A DNA stretch of 64,000 nt from contig JACRAZ010000058.1 in NCBI GenBank assembly GCA_016213205.1, positions 1 through 64,000 on the forward strand, written 5' to 3'. The notes below the pieces were generated by a model. That model was not told where the DNA came from. It did no database searches and saw only the letters and a list, made by a program, of their open reading frames with translations. Within the stretch, counting starts at the first letter, position 1; every line of letters starts with the position of its first letter. A program made the position numbers and the translations under genes. Shown here piece by piece: positions 8,861-18,736 of this stretch. Origin of the DNA: Burkholderiales bacterium. GTDB lineage: Bacteria > Pseudomonadota > Gammaproteobacteria > Burkholderiales > Burkholderiaceae_C.

Positions 8861-11329
8861 ATGACGATGCGAGTTTTCCTGGCCCAGGCAGCGCGGCCGC
8901 TGCTGCGCCTGATGGCACGCTGGCCCCTGGCCGTGAAACTGTGGCTGGCCGCCGGCCTGGCCGCGTTGCCGATGCTGGCCGCGGTGGTGCCGTTGGTGGG
9001 CGGCTGGTGGGCCGAGGCGCGGCTGGCGCGCAGCGAACTGGCCGGCCTGGCGGTGGTGGACGCCCTGGTGCGCCTGAACGCAGAGCTGCAGGTCCTGGCC
9101 GGCGCACGCCAGCGCCTGGCCGCCGGCGAGCCGGTGCGTGCCGAGCTCGATGCGGCGCGCCTTCGCAGCCAGCACGCCTTGAAACGCGTGGACGCCGGCG
9201 TGGCCGCTGCCGACGCGCTGGCCCTGGCACCTGCATGGACCGCCCAGCGCAAACCGCTGGCCGCGCTGATCGATGCCCCGGCCGATGCGGCAGCACCGGC
9301 CCGTGCGTTCGAGCCGGCCAGCGCACAGGCCCCGCTGCGCGAACTGGTGCAGTTGGTGGCCGAGCGTGCGCGCCTGCCACTGGACCCAGTGGCCTCCACC
9401 CACGCGCTGATGAACCTGGCCGTGGACCGCAGCACGCCGTGGATCGAAAGCATCGGCCGCGTCCAGGCCAGCGTGGCCGCACTGCTGGCCGGTGGCGCCC
9501 ATCCGTCGGCCGAACGGGCCGTGCTGCTGACCGAACTGCGGGGCCTGGAACGCCAGATGGGCAACACCCAGGCCCAGCAGAACGCGCTGGTGCGCGCCGG
9601 CGTGCTGATGCCCACCGCCTGGCACCTGGCGCGCGAATCGAGCGCACGCCTGATCGACCAGGCGCGCCGGCTCGCCGCCGATGCCGGCGCCGGCGCGCTG
9701 CCCACCGGCATGCCCGCACCGACCCATGCCTACACGCCGGCGCAGATGGCGCAACTGGCCGGCGAGGCGCAAGCAGCCGTGCTGCGCCTGCACGACGAGG
9801 TGTCCACGCGGCTGGGCGAGCAGCTCGAGCACAGGGCGGCATCGGCCTCGGTGGCCATCGTGCTGGCGCTGCTGGGCTGGGTGCTCTCGCAGGCCCTGCT
9901 GGCCGGGGTGGCCTATGGCCTGGCGATCGGCTTCGTGCGTGCGCTGGGCCTGCTCAAGCGCGACCTGCGTGGCATGGCCGAGGGCGACCTGTCGCGTTAT
10001 GTCACCGCCGTCGGGCGTGACGAGCTGGGCAGCATCGGCCCGAGCGTCGAGCACATGTCCGCGCGCCTGTCGGCCATGGTGGCCGAGATCCGCAGCAGCG
10101 CGGTGCGCGTGGGCCAGGCCGGCCAGACCATGGCCGACGACGGCCAGGCCCTGGCGCAGCGCACCGAGGCCCAGTCGGCCACGCTGCGGGCGTCGCTGGG
10201 CACGATCGACCGGCTCAGCGTGGCTGCCAGCGTGCATGCACGCTCGGCCGCCGAGCTCGACGAGCTGACCAACATGCTGCGCGAGCGGGTGGACAACGGC
10301 AGCACCACGATGAGCGAGGCGGTGGAATCGGTGCAGGCGCTGGAGGACAGCGCACGCCGCGTGGCCGAGGTCAACGGCGTCATCGACGACATCGCCTTCC
10401 AGACCAACCTGCTGGCGCTCAATGCCTCGGTGGAGGCCGCACGCGCGGGCGAGGCGGGCAAGGGCTTCGCCGTGGTGGCGGCCGAAGTGCGCCAACTGGC
10501 CCAGCGCTGCAGCGACGCTGCGGCCGAGGTGCGCGCGCTGATCGAGCAGACCAACCGCCAGGTGGCCGACTCGTCCGACCGCATCCAGACCACCCATGCC
10601 GCGCTGGCCACGGTGACCGGCATCGTCAACGACGTGTCCAAGCGCCTGCGCGAGATGGCCGAAGCCAATGCGCAGCAGAGCGCGGGCCTGGCCGAGGTGC
10701 GCGAGCGGGTGGACGGGCTGGACGACATCACGCGCGAGAACGAGCAGTCGGTGCAGAAGTCCACCCAGGCGGCCGTGGCGCTGGTGGGCCAGGCCGATGC
10801 GCTGCGGCGCGCGGTGGGCTCGATCAAGCTGCGCCAGGGCAGTGCCGACGAGGCGCGTGCGCTGGTCGAGCGGGCGATGCGCCGCATCGACGAGATCGGC
10901 TTCGAACAGGCGGCCGAGGAGTTCAATGCCGCCGGTGGGGCGTTTGTCGACCGCGACATGTACCTGTTCGCCTTCGATCGCCAGGGTGTGTACCGCGTGG
11001 CCGGCGGCCAGGCGCCGCTGCTGGGCACCTCGCTGCACGACCGCCCGGGCGTGAGCTACGAGCAGGCCGAGGACTTCTTCACCAAGGCCTGGGCAGCGGC
11101 CGCACGCGGCCAGGGCTGGATCGACTACCGCGGCACCGATCCGCAGACCGGCCTGCCCGCGCGCAAGAGCGCCTACGTGGCCGCGGTGAACGACGAGGTG
11201 TTCCTCGGCTGCGGCATCTACCGCGGTGGCGAGGACGACCTGGCCGCCGGCGAGCGCACCGGCAACGACTTCAGCGCCTGGGCCAGCGGCGAGCTGGGGG
11301 CGCTGGACAGCGCGACCGCCGGCGCCTGA
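8861..11329 (+). CDS. Methyl-accepting chemotaxis protein with C-terminal cytoplasmic Cache-like domain
   Basis: An 822-residue receptor. TM1 lies at about 26-46, a long helical periplasmic region follows, a second membrane segment lies at about 328-358, then HAMP and the signalling domain with the tip [19 protein letters not shown] near 512-530. An extra domain at about 665-785 ([15 protein letters not shown], then [12 protein letters not shown] and FLGCGIYRG) looks like a single Cache fold placed after the signalling helices, so it should sit in the cytoplasm. The receptor at 15974-17809 has the same C-terminal domain. AAAGGA precedes the ATG. It follows the previous receptor by 17 bp. Confidence 0.92.
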   Translation: MTMRVFLAQAARPLLRLMARWPLAVKLWLAAGLAALPMLAAVVPLVGGWWAEARLARSELAGLAVVDALVRLNAELQVLAGARQRLAAGEPVRAELDAARLRSQHALKRVDAGVAAADALALAPAWTAQRKPLAALIDAPADAAAPARAFEPASAQAPLRELVQLVAERARLPLDPVASTHALMNLAVDRSTPWIESIGRVQASVAALLAGGAHPSAERAVLLTELRGLERQMGNTQAQQNALVRAGVLMPTAWHLARESSARLIDQARRLAADAGAGALPTGMPAPTHAYTPAQMAQLAGEAQAAVLRLHDEVSTRLGEQLEHRAASASVAIVLALLGWVLSQALLAGVAYGLAIGFVRALGLLKRDLRGMAEGDLSRYVTAVGRDELGSIGPSVEHMSARLSAMVAEIRSSAVRVGQAGQTMADDGQALAQRTEAQSATLRASLGTIDRLSVAASVHARSAAELDELTNMLRERVDNGSTTMSEAVESVQALEDSARRVAEVNGVIDDIAFQTNLLALNASVEAARAGEAGKGFAVVAAEVRQLAQRCSDAAAEVRALIEQTNRQVADSSDRIQTTHAALATVTGIVNDVSKRLREMAEANAQQSAGLAEVRERVDGLDDITRENEQSVQKSTQAAVALVGQADALRRAVGSIKLRQGSADEARALVERAMRRIDEIGFEQAAEEFNAAGGAFVDRDMYLFAFDRQGVYRVAGGQAPLLGTSLHDRPGVSYEQAEDFFTKAWAAAARGQGWIDYRGTDPQTGLPARKSAYVAAVNDEVFLGCGIYRGGEDDLAAGERTGNDFSAWASGELGALDSATAGA

Positions 11330-11382
11330 CACGGCCTCGGCGCCCGACCCCGCCGCCGCGCGGCTGTCGCCCGGCGGTGCGT

Positions 11383-11411
11383 TTCGTCGCCCACAACCCG
11401 CACTTCGTCGC
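11383..11411 (+). promoter_or_regulatory. Pair of TTCGTCGC direct repeats upstream of the RND operon
   Basis: TTCGTCGC occurs at 11383-11390 and again at 11404-11411, 21 bases apart (two helical turns) and about 85 bases before the adaptor start. Same-face direct repeats of this kind can be a regulator site. No regulator gene is adjacent, so the assignment is tentative. Confidence 0.35.
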
Positions 11412-11496
11412 AGCTTTCTCGCGGGCGCCCCGGGGGCCGCCCTAGACTGCCTGCGCTCCACAAGAGCGGGCTGGCAGCGAACAAGGGGAACAGCAC

Positions 11497-12696
11497 ATGC
11501 GCAAGGGTCGGGTGATCGGGGGTGGCGTGGTGGTGGCGGTGGCCATCGGCATCGCGGTGGCCGTGGTGGTGGGGCAGCGCCAGGCGGGGGCGAAGGCGGC
11601 CGACAAGGCGCCCCAGAAGGCCGCCCAGGCTGACGCCGCGGCCTCGGCGCCGCCGCTGGAGTTCCGCCCGGCCGAGGTGGTGCAGCCGGTGTTGGCCAGC
11701 ATGCCCAAGACGATCGAGTTTTCCGGCCCGCTGGTGGCGCCGGGCACGGCCATCGTGCGGGCCAAGGCCGCCGGCACACTGCTGGCGCTGCAGGTGGCCG
11801 AGGGCCAGCGTGTGGCCGCCGGGCAGACGCTGGGCCGCATCGACCTGGCCGAGCTGTCCACCCGTGCGGCCGAACGCAGTGCCAACCTCGAATCCGCGCG
11901 GGCCACGCTGGCGCAGGCCGAACGCACCCACGCCTCCAACGAGCGCCTGGCCGCGCAGTCCTTCATCTCGCCCATTGCGCTGGAGAACTCGCGCGCCCAG
12001 CTCGACACCGCGCGCGCGGCGCTGAACGCGGCGCAGGCCTCGCTCGACACCACCCGCGTGGGCCTGCGCGAGGCCGCGCTGGTGGCGCCGATCGCCGGCA
12101 TCGTGGCCAAGCGCCATGTGCTGCCGGGCGAGAAGCTCGCCATCGAGCAGCAGGTGCTCACGCTGGTGGACCTGCGCGCGCTGGAACTCGCCGGCACCGT
12201 GGGCACGCACGAGGTGGCCGCACTCGCGCCCGGCATGCCGGTGCAGGTGCGGGTGGAGGGTGTGGCCACGCCGGTGGCCGGCAAGCTGGCGCGCATTGCG
12301 CCGGCGGCCGAACCGGGCACCCGCTCGATCGGGGTGACCATCGCGCTGGCCAACCCCCAGGAGAGCCTGCGCGCCGGGCAGTACGCGCTGGCCCGGGTGG
12401 CGCTGAGCGATGCGCAGGCGCGCCTGTCGCTGCCGCTGCCGGCGGTGGCCAACACCTCGGGCCAGGACCATGTGTGGGTGATCGAGAACGGCACGCTGCG
12501 CCGATCGGTGGTCACGCTCGGCCGGCGCGACGAGGCCAACGGCCGGGTCGAGGTGCTCACCGGCGTGGGCCCCGGCACCCAGGTGCTGGCCGCACGCTTC
12601 GACAACCTGCGCGAAGGCGCCAAGGCCTCGGTGGTGGCCGGCAAGGCCGCCGCGGTGGCCTCGGCCGCCGCGTCCGCACCCGCCAACCTGAAGTAG
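11497..12696 (+). CDS. RND efflux periplasmic adaptor (membrane fusion protein)
   Basis: A 399-residue adaptor that should link the inner-membrane RND pump to an outer-membrane channel. An N-terminal membrane anchor lies at about 7-26 with no lipobox. Next come an Ala-rich linker, a barrel-sandwich half ([20 protein letters not shown]), a helical hairpin at about 125-180, the second lipoyl-like half ([17 protein letters not shown]) and beta-barrel and membrane-proximal domains. AAGGGG lies about 8 bases upstream of the ATG. The pump gene starts 10 bp after its stop, so the two are co-transcribed. Family members pair with HAE1-type drug and organic-compound pumps; the substrate cannot be read from sequence. 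Confidence 0.93.
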   Translation: MRKGRVIGGGVVVAVAIGIAVAVVVGQRQAGAKAADKAPQKAAQADAAASAPPLEFRPAEVVQPVLASMPKTIEFSGPLVAPGTAIVRAKAAGTLLALQVAEGQRVAAGQTLGRIDLAELSTRAAERSANLESARATLAQAERTHASNERLAAQSFISPIALENSRAQLDTARAALNAAQASLDTTRVGLREAALVAPIAGIVAKRHVLPGEKLAIEQQVLTLVDLRALELAGTVGTHEVAALAPGMPVQVRVEGVATPVAGKLARIAPAAEPGTRSIGVTIALANPQESLRAGQYALARVALSDAQARLSLPLPAVANTSGQDHVWVIENGTLRRSVVTLGRRDEANGRVEVLTGVGPGTQVLAARFDNLREGAKASVVAGKAAAVASAAASAPANLK

Positions 12697-12706
12697 GAGC
12701 GGCACC

Positions 12707-15700
12707 ATGTGGATGACGCGTGTCTCGATCCAGAACCCCGTCTTCGCCACCATGGTGATGGTGGCGCTGTGCGTGCTGGGCCTGTTCTCGTATTCGAAGC
12801 TGGGCGTCGAGCAGATGCCCGACATCACCTTCCCCGGCGCCTGGATCGAGATCGCCTACCCCGGCGGCTCGCCCGAGGCGGTGGAACGCGAGCTGATGAA
12901 GCCGGTGGAAGAGGCCGTCAACAGCATTGCCGGCGTCAAGCGCATCACCTCGCGCAGCATGGAAGGGCGCGGGCAGCTCAGCATCGAGTTCGGGCTGGAC
13001 GCCGACATGGGCCGCGCGATGCAGGAGGTGCGCGACCGCGTGGCCTCGGTGCAGGCGGCCTTCCCGCGCGACGTGAAGGCCCCCACCATCCAGCGCTGGA
13101 ACAACGACAACAGCGAACCGGTGGTGAACCTGGCGCTGATGTCCAAGACCCGCAGTCCGCGTGAGCTGTCCTACCTGGGCGAGCACGCGGTGGGCAAGCG
13201 GCTGCAGCGGGTGGAAGGCGTGGCCCGCGTGGACATCAGCGGCCTCACCGCGCGCGAGGTGCGCATCGACCTCGACCCGGTGCGCCTGCGCGCCTATGGC
13301 GTGACGCCGGCCGAGATCGCCACCGCGCTGCGCGAGGCCAATGCCGACCAGCCCGTGGGCCTGCTGAGCGACCCGGTGCAGGACACCCTGCTGCGCGTGG
13401 AAGGCAAGGTGCGCGACCCCAAGCAGCTGGAGGGCGTGGTGGTGGCCCGGCGCGGCAGCCTGTCGCTCACGCTGGCCGACCTGGGGCAGCTGATCGAGCG
13501 CGAGAAGGAGGCCGACTCCACCGCCCGCATCAACGGCCAGCGCGCGATCAACTTCAACGTGTACAAGCAGCAGGACGCCAACATCGTGGCCGCCGGCGAC
13601 GCGGTGAAGAAGGCGATGGAGGAGATCCGCAAGTCGCTGCCGCCGGACGTGGAGCTCAAGCTGATCTACGCCTCGAGCGACTGGGTCAAGGGCTCGCTCG
13701 AGGGCCTGCGCCACACGCTGATCGAGGGCGCGCTGCTGACGGTGGCCATCGTCTTCCTGTTCCTGCACTCCTGGCGCTCGACCATCATCACCGGGCTGAC
13801 GCTGCCGATCGCGGTGATCTCCAGCTTCATCGCGGTGTATGCCTTCGGCTTCACGCTGAACTTCATGACGATGATGGCGCTGTCGCTGTGCATCGGCCTG
13901 CTGATCGACGATGCGATCGTGGTGCGCGAGAACATCGTGCGCCACGTGCACATGGGCAAGGACCACCACACCGCCGCACGCGAGGGCACCGAGGAAATCG
14001 GCCTCGCGGTGATGGCCACCACCTTCGCGCTGGTGGCGGTGTTCGCGCCGGTGGCCTTCATGGGCGGCATCATCGGCAAGTTCTTCTACCCCTTCGGCAT
14101 CACCGTGGTGGTGGCGGTGCTGGTGAGCCTGTTCGTCAGCTTCACGCTCGACCCGATGCTGTCCAGCGTGTGGAAAGACCCGCCCAATGCGCGGCTGAAG
14201 ACGCTGCCCGTCATCGGCCACCTGATCCGCGCCACCGACCGCATGCTCGACGGGCTGCACGTGGTGTACGAGCGGGTCATCCGCTGGGCCTTCTCGGGGC
14301 GCCGCTACCGCGCCTGGCTGCCGGCCTACGCCCACGGCTTCGATGCCCAGGGGCACCGCGACAAGGCCTCGCCCCGGCGCTGGCGCATGGCCACCGTGAC
14401 GCCGCGCGCGCTGGTGATGGGGGCGGGGGGCGCCAGTTTCGTGATCGCGCTGGCACTGGCGCCGCTGGTGGGCAGCGAGTTCGTGCCGCAGACGGACCAG
14501 GGCTTCACCCAGCTCAACCTGCGGCTGCCGGTAGGCGCGAGCCTGGAGCGCACCGATGCCAAGGTGCGCCAGGTGGAGGAGATCGTCAGTGCCTTGCCCG
14601 AGGTGGAAACCCTGTCCACCTACATCGGCGGCCCCGGCCAGCGCAACCAGGCCTGGCTCAACATCGCCCTGAAGGACCGCAAGGAGCGCAAGCGCAGCCA
14701 GAAGGAGGTGGAAGACGCGATCCGCGAGCAGCTGGCCAAGATTCCGGGCACCGACCTCTCGGTGGGCTTCAACCGGCCGATCTACGTGGCGCTGCTGGGC
14801 AGCGATGCCGAAGGCCTGGCCCGCGTGGCCACCGAGTTTGCCGAGAAGGTGAAGCAGATCCCGGGCATCGTGGACGTGGAGCTCTCGGTCAAGCCCGGCC
14901 TGCCGGCCTACGCGGTGCGGCTCAAGCCCGGCGCGGTGCGCGAGCTGGGCCTCACGGCGCCGCAGCTCGCCTCCTCGTTGCGCGCCTATGTGAACGGCGA
15001 GACGGCCACCTACTGGACCACGCCCGACGGCGACCAGGTGGACGTGGTGCTGCGCCTGAACGAACGCCAGCGCGAGCGCATCGAGCAACTGCGCGGCCTG
15101 CCGGTGGCCTTTGCGAAGGACGGCACGCCGGTCACGCTGGACAGCGTGGCCACCATCGATGCGGTGTTCAACCCCGAGATCATCCGGCGCCAGAACCTGC
15201 AGCGCCGCGAGGCGGTGTTCGCCAACGTGAAGGGCCGCTCCGCCGGCGAGGTGGGCGCCGATGTGCAGAAGTTGATCAAGGCCACCACGCTGCCGCCGGG
15301 CTACAGCTTCGACATCGGCGGCCAGATGCAGCAGCAGCAGGAGGCCTTCGGCGGCCTGCTCGCGGCCATGGCGCTGGCGGTGATCTTCATCTACATCGTG
15401 CTGGCCAGCCAGTTCGGCAGCTTCCTGCAGCCCATCGCCATCATGGCCTCGTTGCCGCTGGCGCTGATCGGCGTGATGCTGGCGCTGCTGCTGTGGCGCT
15501 CCACGCTGAACGTGTTCTCGATGATCGGCCTGGTGATGCTGATGGGCCTGGTGACCAAGAATGCCATCCTGCTGGTGGACTTTGCCAACCATGCGCGCAG
15601 GGGCGGCGCCACCGTGCCCGAGGCGCTGCTGCAGGCGGGGCTGATCCGCATGCGGCCGATCATCATGACCACCGCGGCCATGGTGTTCGGCATGCTGCCG

Positions 15701-15943
15701 CTGGCGCTGGCGCTGAACGACGGCGGCGAGATCCAGGCCCCGATGGGCCGCGCCATCATCGGCGGCGTGATCACCTCGACCCTGCTCACGCTGATCGTGG
15801 TGCCGGTGCTCTACAGCTACCTGGTGCGCGAGAAGAAGCCGGCTGCGGCGGCCGATGCCAGCCCGGTGGTGCCGGCGTCGCCGTTGTCACCTTCGGTCGG
15901 CGGCGGCATGCTGCCCCAGCACGCGCCGGCCGATCGGGACTGA
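12707..15943 (+). CDS. RND-family efflux transporter, HAE1-like inner-membrane pump
   Basis: A 1078-residue proton-driven pump of AcrB-like architecture: TM1 at about 12-30, a large periplasmic porter domain, a cluster of membrane helices from about 335, a second periplasmic loop and a final helix cluster ending near 1045. The proton-relay pair Asp401-Asp402 is present in LLIDDAIVVREN. The loop between TM6 and TM7 carries an extra basic cytoplasmic insertion at about 530-565. The N-terminus WMTRVSIQNPVFATM is typical of heavy-substituted HAE1 pumps. No TolC-type channel gene is adjacent, so an outer-membrane partner must come from elsewhere. Confidence 0.94.
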   Translation: MWMTRVSIQNPVFATMVMVALCVLGLFSYSKLGVEQMPDITFPGAWIEIAYPGGSPEAVERELMKPVEEAVNSIAGVKRITSRSMEGRGQLSIEFGLDADMGRAMQEVRDRVASVQAAFPRDVKAPTIQRWNNDNSEPVVNLALMSKTRSPRELSYLGEHAVGKRLQRVEGVARVDISGLTAREVRIDLDPVRLRAYGVTPAEIATALREANADQPVGLLSDPVQDTLLRVEGKVRDPKQLEGVVVARRGSLSLTLADLGQLIEREKEADSTARINGQRAINFNVYKQQDANIVAAGDAVKKAMEEIRKSLPPDVELKLIYASSDWVKGSLEGLRHTLIEGALLTVAIVFLFLHSWRSTIITGLTLPIAVISSFIAVYAFGFTLNFMTMMALSLCIGLLIDDAIVVRENIVRHVHMGKDHHTAAREGTEEIGLAVMATTFALVAVFAPVAFMGGIIGKFFYPFGITVVVAVLVSLFVSFTLDPMLSSVWKDPPNARLKTLPVIGHLIRATDRMLDGLHVVYERVIRWAFSGRRYRAWLPAYAHGFDAQGHRDKASPRRWRMATVTPRALVMGAGGASFVIALALAPLVGSEFVPQTDQGFTQLNLRLPVGASLERTDAKVRQVEEIVSALPEVETLSTYIGGPGQRNQAWLNIALKDRKERKRSQKEVEDAIREQLAKIPGTDLSVGFNRPIYVALLGSDAEGLARVATEFAEKVKQIPGIVDVELSVKPGLPAYAVRLKPGAVRELGLTAPQLASSLRAYVNGETATYWTTPDGDQVDVVLRLNERQRERIEQLRGLPVAFAKDGTPVTLDSVATIDAVFNPEIIRRQNLQRREAVFANVKGRSAGEVGADVQKLIKATTLPPGYSFDIGGQMQQQQEAFGGLLAAMALAVIFIYIVLASQFGSFLQPIAIMASLPLALIGVMLALLLWRSTLNVFSMIGLVMLMGLVTKNAILLVDFANHARRGGATVPEALLQAGLIRMRPIIMTTAAMVFGMLPLALALNDGGEIQAPMGRAIIGGVITSTLLTLIVVPVLYSYLVREKKPAAAADASPVVPASPLSPSVGGGMLPQHAPADRD

Positions 15944-15973
15944 TCGCCCGCCGGGCCTGGCGCCGCCCGAGCG

Positions 15974-17809
15974 TCAGGCCTTGGCGAGGGCCGGCTGGCT
16001 GACGTGGCGGTAGACGCCACAGCCGATGAGCTGGCGCTCGTCCAGCTGCACCACGAACGAGGCCTTGGGCATCACCGCGCCGCTTTCGGGGTTGACGATG
16101 TCGTAGTCGATCCAGCCACCGCCCCCGGGGGCGGCGGCCCAGGCGTCGCGCACGAAGCGGTCGCCGTCGATGCCGGGGACCTCGTGCACGCGCTTGCCTT
16201 CCATCGCGGGCTTGGCGCCATGCAGGCAGTAGCGGCCTTCACGGTCGACCACGAAGATGTAGAGGTCGCGGTCGACGAAGCCTTCGGCCTTGGAGTGCAG
16301 CGGCCCGGCCGCGGCCGCCAGGCCACGCGCACGCACCAGTGCGAGTGCACGATCAACCAGCGCCTTGGCTTCGTCCGCGCTGCCCTGGCGCAGGCGGATC
16401 GAGGCCACCGCGCCGGTGAGCGCCTGGGCTCGCCCCACCAGGTCCTGCGATGCGCCGTGGGAGTCCTCCACCATCGAGGCATTCAGCCGGGTGATCTCGT
16501 CGAGGTTGCCCACGCTCTGCGACACGTCCACCAGGTCCTGGCTCTGGCGCGCGCTGGCCTCGGAGATCTGGCGCAAGGATTGCGACACCCGCCGCACGCC
16601 CCCCACCAGCGCATCGAGCACCTGGCCCACGTTGCGTGTCTGCCGCACCGACACCTCGACCTGTTCACCCGAGCGGGCGATGAGCTGCCGGATCTCGGCC
16701 GAAGCCTTGCCGCAGCGCTGGGCGAGCTGGCGCACCTCGGCGGCCACCACCGCGAAGCCGCGGCCGGATTCACCGGCCCGGGCGGCCTCCACCGCGGCAT
16801 TCAGGGCCAGGATGTTGGTCTGGAACGCGATCGCGTCGATGACGCCGATGATCTCGGCCATGCGGCGCGAGCCGGCTTCCAGGCTGGCCATCGACTCGAC
16901 CGAGGCGTTCATCGTGGCGCCACCCGCTTCGGCCTCGGCCGTCAGCCGTTCGGCGAGCTGGTCGAGCTCGTGTGCGGCGCGGGCATTGGCTGCCACGGCA
17001 TCACTGAGGTCCTTCACCGTGCTCACCGTCTGGCGCAGGCTGCTGGCCTGCTGCTCGGTGCGCTGCGCGAGTGATTCGCTGCTGGTGGCCACCTGTTCGC
17101 CGGACAGGCCCACCCGCACCGCGCTGCTGCGGATCTCGGCCACCAGGGCCGACAGGCGCGCGTTCATCGCCTCGACCAGGGCGCCGATCTCGCTCATCTC
17201 GTCGCGGCCGAGGATCTCGATCTTGTGCGAGAGGTCGCCCGCCGCCACGGCCCCGACGCCCTTGTGCAGCGCCCGCAGTGCGCCACTGAAGCTGGCATAG
17301 AACGCGGACGCCAGGTACACCAGCAGCGCCATGCCGCCGGCCGCGGCGACCGTGCCCGTCCACAGCGCGCGCTGGCGCTCGGCCGCGCGGGCTTCCAGCG
17401 CGTGCAGCAGGCGGTCCAGCCCGGCGGGGTTCAACCCCAGGGTGTCGCCACCTTTTTCGCCGGACGTGCGCTCGAGGGCCAGATCGGCCAGGAACAGGCC
17501 CACGGCCTCCGGGTCGGCCAGCAGCGCACTGCGCTCGGCCAGCTGCAGCAGCTGCTTGCGCAGTGCCGGCACGGCGCCCGGGGCTGGCGTGGGGCCGGCC
17601 TGTGCCATGAGGCTGGCCACCTCGCGCGCGCCGGTGAGTTCGGCTCGCACCGTTTCCAGCTCGTGGGCCATGCGCAGGGCACTGCTGGCCAGCATCGTGA
17701 TCAACGGCACCAGCAGCAGCAGGCCCATCAGGGCCATCTTCACCGGCATGCGCAAGCGGCGCATCAGGCGCACGCCAGGCGCCAGCAGAAGGCTTCGTAC
17801 CGCAGCCAT
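15974..17809 (-). CDS. Methyl-accepting chemotaxis protein with C-terminal cytoplasmic Cache-like domain
   Basis: A 611-residue receptor, paralogous to the one at 8861-11329 but with a much shorter periplasmic part. TM1 lies at about 22-45, TM2 at about 150-172, then HAMP and the signalling domain with tip [17 protein letters not shown] and [17 protein letters not shown]. The C-terminal domain at about 480-600 ([35 protein letters not shown]) again looks like a Cache fold located in the cytoplasm. GAGGA lies 7 bases before the ATG. It converges on the RND pump gene with a 30-bp gap. A partial FliA -10 box lies about 120 bp upstream. Confidence 0.93.
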   Translation of the reverse strand: MAAVRSLLLAPGVRLMRRLRMPVKMALMGLLLLVPLITMLASSALRMAHELETVRAELTGAREVASLMAQAGPTPAPGAVPALRKQLLQLAERSALLADPEAVGLFLADLALERTSGEKGGDTLGLNPAGLDRLLHALEARAAERQRALWTGTVAAAGGMALLVYLASAFYASFSGALRALHKGVGAVAAGDLSHKIEILGRDEMSEIGALVEAMNARLSALVAEIRSSAVRVGLSGEQVATSSESLAQRTEQQASSLRQTVSTVKDLSDAVAANARAAHELDQLAERLTAEAEAGGATMNASVESMASLEAGSRRMAEIIGVIDAIAFQTNILALNAAVEAARAGESGRGFAVVAAEVRQLAQRCGKASAEIRQLIARSGEQVEVSVRQTRNVGQVLDALVGGVRRVSQSLRQISEASARQSQDLVDVSQSVGNLDEITRLNASMVEDSHGASQDLVGRAQALTGAVASIRLRQGSADEAKALVDRALALVRARGLAAAAGPLHSKAEGFVDRDLYIFVVDREGRYCLHGAKPAMEGKRVHEVPGIDGDRFVRDAWAAAPGGGGWIDYDIVNPESGAVMPKASFVVQLDERQLIGCGVYRHVSQPALAKA

Positions 17810-18004
17810 TGCAGCTTCCTCGGAGGTCGGGTTTCAGCAGGACGCCATGGCAGCACCCTGAACAAGCCCGATCCTGCACCCCACCACCCCCGGGCGATGC
17901 GCCGAAAAGCACCGCACGAAGGGCGCATATCGGCTGCAGGTTGCTCTGGTGACGTATACGGAAGCGATATGCCGCGGCCGTTGATGGGGCACGGCCCCGC
18001 GCCG

Positions 18005-18655
18005 CTAGGGCAACTGGGCGATGTAGCTGGCGACCGCGCGCATGTCGTCCGGTGAAAAGCCTTTCAGGATCTGCTGCATCGCGGGGTTCGAGTTGCCCCG
18101 CCCGCCTTCACGCACGAGGTTCAGCTCCTGCAGCAGGTAGGTGTAGTGCTGCGAGGCCAGCTTGGGGTGGAACAGTTCGGCGCGGCCTTCGCCGGCTTCG
18201 CCATGGCAGCCGGCGCAATCCTTCTCGTACAAGGCCTTGCCGCGCGGCACCAGTTCGACAGGGCCCTTGCCCAGGTTGCCCACCATCGGCAGCGATTGCA
18301 GGTAGGCGGAGATGTCGGCAAAGGTCTGCAGGGTCTGCGCGGGGTCTGTCACGTAGTCCTTCATGGCCGGGTTGAGGCGGCGGCCGCTGCGGATGTCCAT
18401 GATCTGCTTGATGATCACCGAGGCATGCTGGCCCGACAGCCGCGGAATGCCGGCAGCGGACCGGCCGGCAGCATCGCGCCGGTGGCAGCTCTGGCATTCA
18501 CCGAACTCGGTGCGGCCACGCTCGATGTCGCCCTTGAGCGCCAGGGTGGCCTGGACCTCGCCGCTGGTGGGCACCAGCACCTGGATTTGAGCGCTCGCCG
18601 GCCCGGCCGCCAGCAACGCGGCGCTGGCCAGCAGGAGGGTGGACATCAGCTTCAT
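18005..18655 (-). CDS. Dihaem cytochrome c (c4-like), periplasmic
   Basis: A 216-residue exported electron carrier. A signal peptide ends near residue 22 (ASA-Q). Two CxxCH haem sites are visible: CQSCH (Cys54, Cys57, His58) and CAGCH (Cys148, Cys151, His152). The two similar halves and spacing fit class I c4-type cytochromes that pass electrons to terminal oxidases. The ATG at 18655 is preferred because AGGAAA lies just upstream and the signal peptide begins there; the open frame extends further but without signal-peptide character. It lies 81 bp after sdaA on the same strand. A link to glycine/serine catabolism is only positional. Confidence 0.9.
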   Translation of the reverse strand: MKLMSTLLLASAALLAAGPASAQIQVLVPTSGEVQATLALKGDIERGRTEFGECQSCHRRDAAGRSAAGIPRLSGQHASVIIKQIMDIRSGRRLNPAMKDYVTDPAQTLQTFADISAYLQSLPMVGNLGKGPVELVPRGKALYEKDCAGCHGEAGEGRAELFHPKLASQHYTYLLQELNLVREGGRGNSNPAMQQILKGFSPDDMRAVASYIAQLP

Positions 18656-18736
18656 CGGCAGTTTCCTGTGGGGGTGGGTCAACTGGTCAGGCGGCGTGGC
18701 GGGGCTGCCCATTGGCACGGTGCATGCTCGCATCGG

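Noticed and set aside
7928..11779. Very long open frame on the minus strand (over 1,200 codons) antisense to two receptor genes
   Set aside because: High-GC coding sequence leaves long open frames on the opposite strand. Its composition is Gly/His/Arg/Ala-rich without domain motifs, while the plus strand encodes clear receptors with signalling tips.
12557..15592. 1,011-codon open frame antisense to the RND pump
   Set aside because: A His/Gln/Arg-rich shadow of the pump gene, which has the DD proton-relay pair and correct ribosome site on the plus strand.
17927..17934. GCCGATAT on the minus strand about 120 bp upstream of the 17809 receptor, a FliA -10 look-alike
   Set aside because: The matching -35 place reads GTCA rather than TAAA at the required spacing, so it is only half a promoter. 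It may still be real but falls below the standard of the other two.
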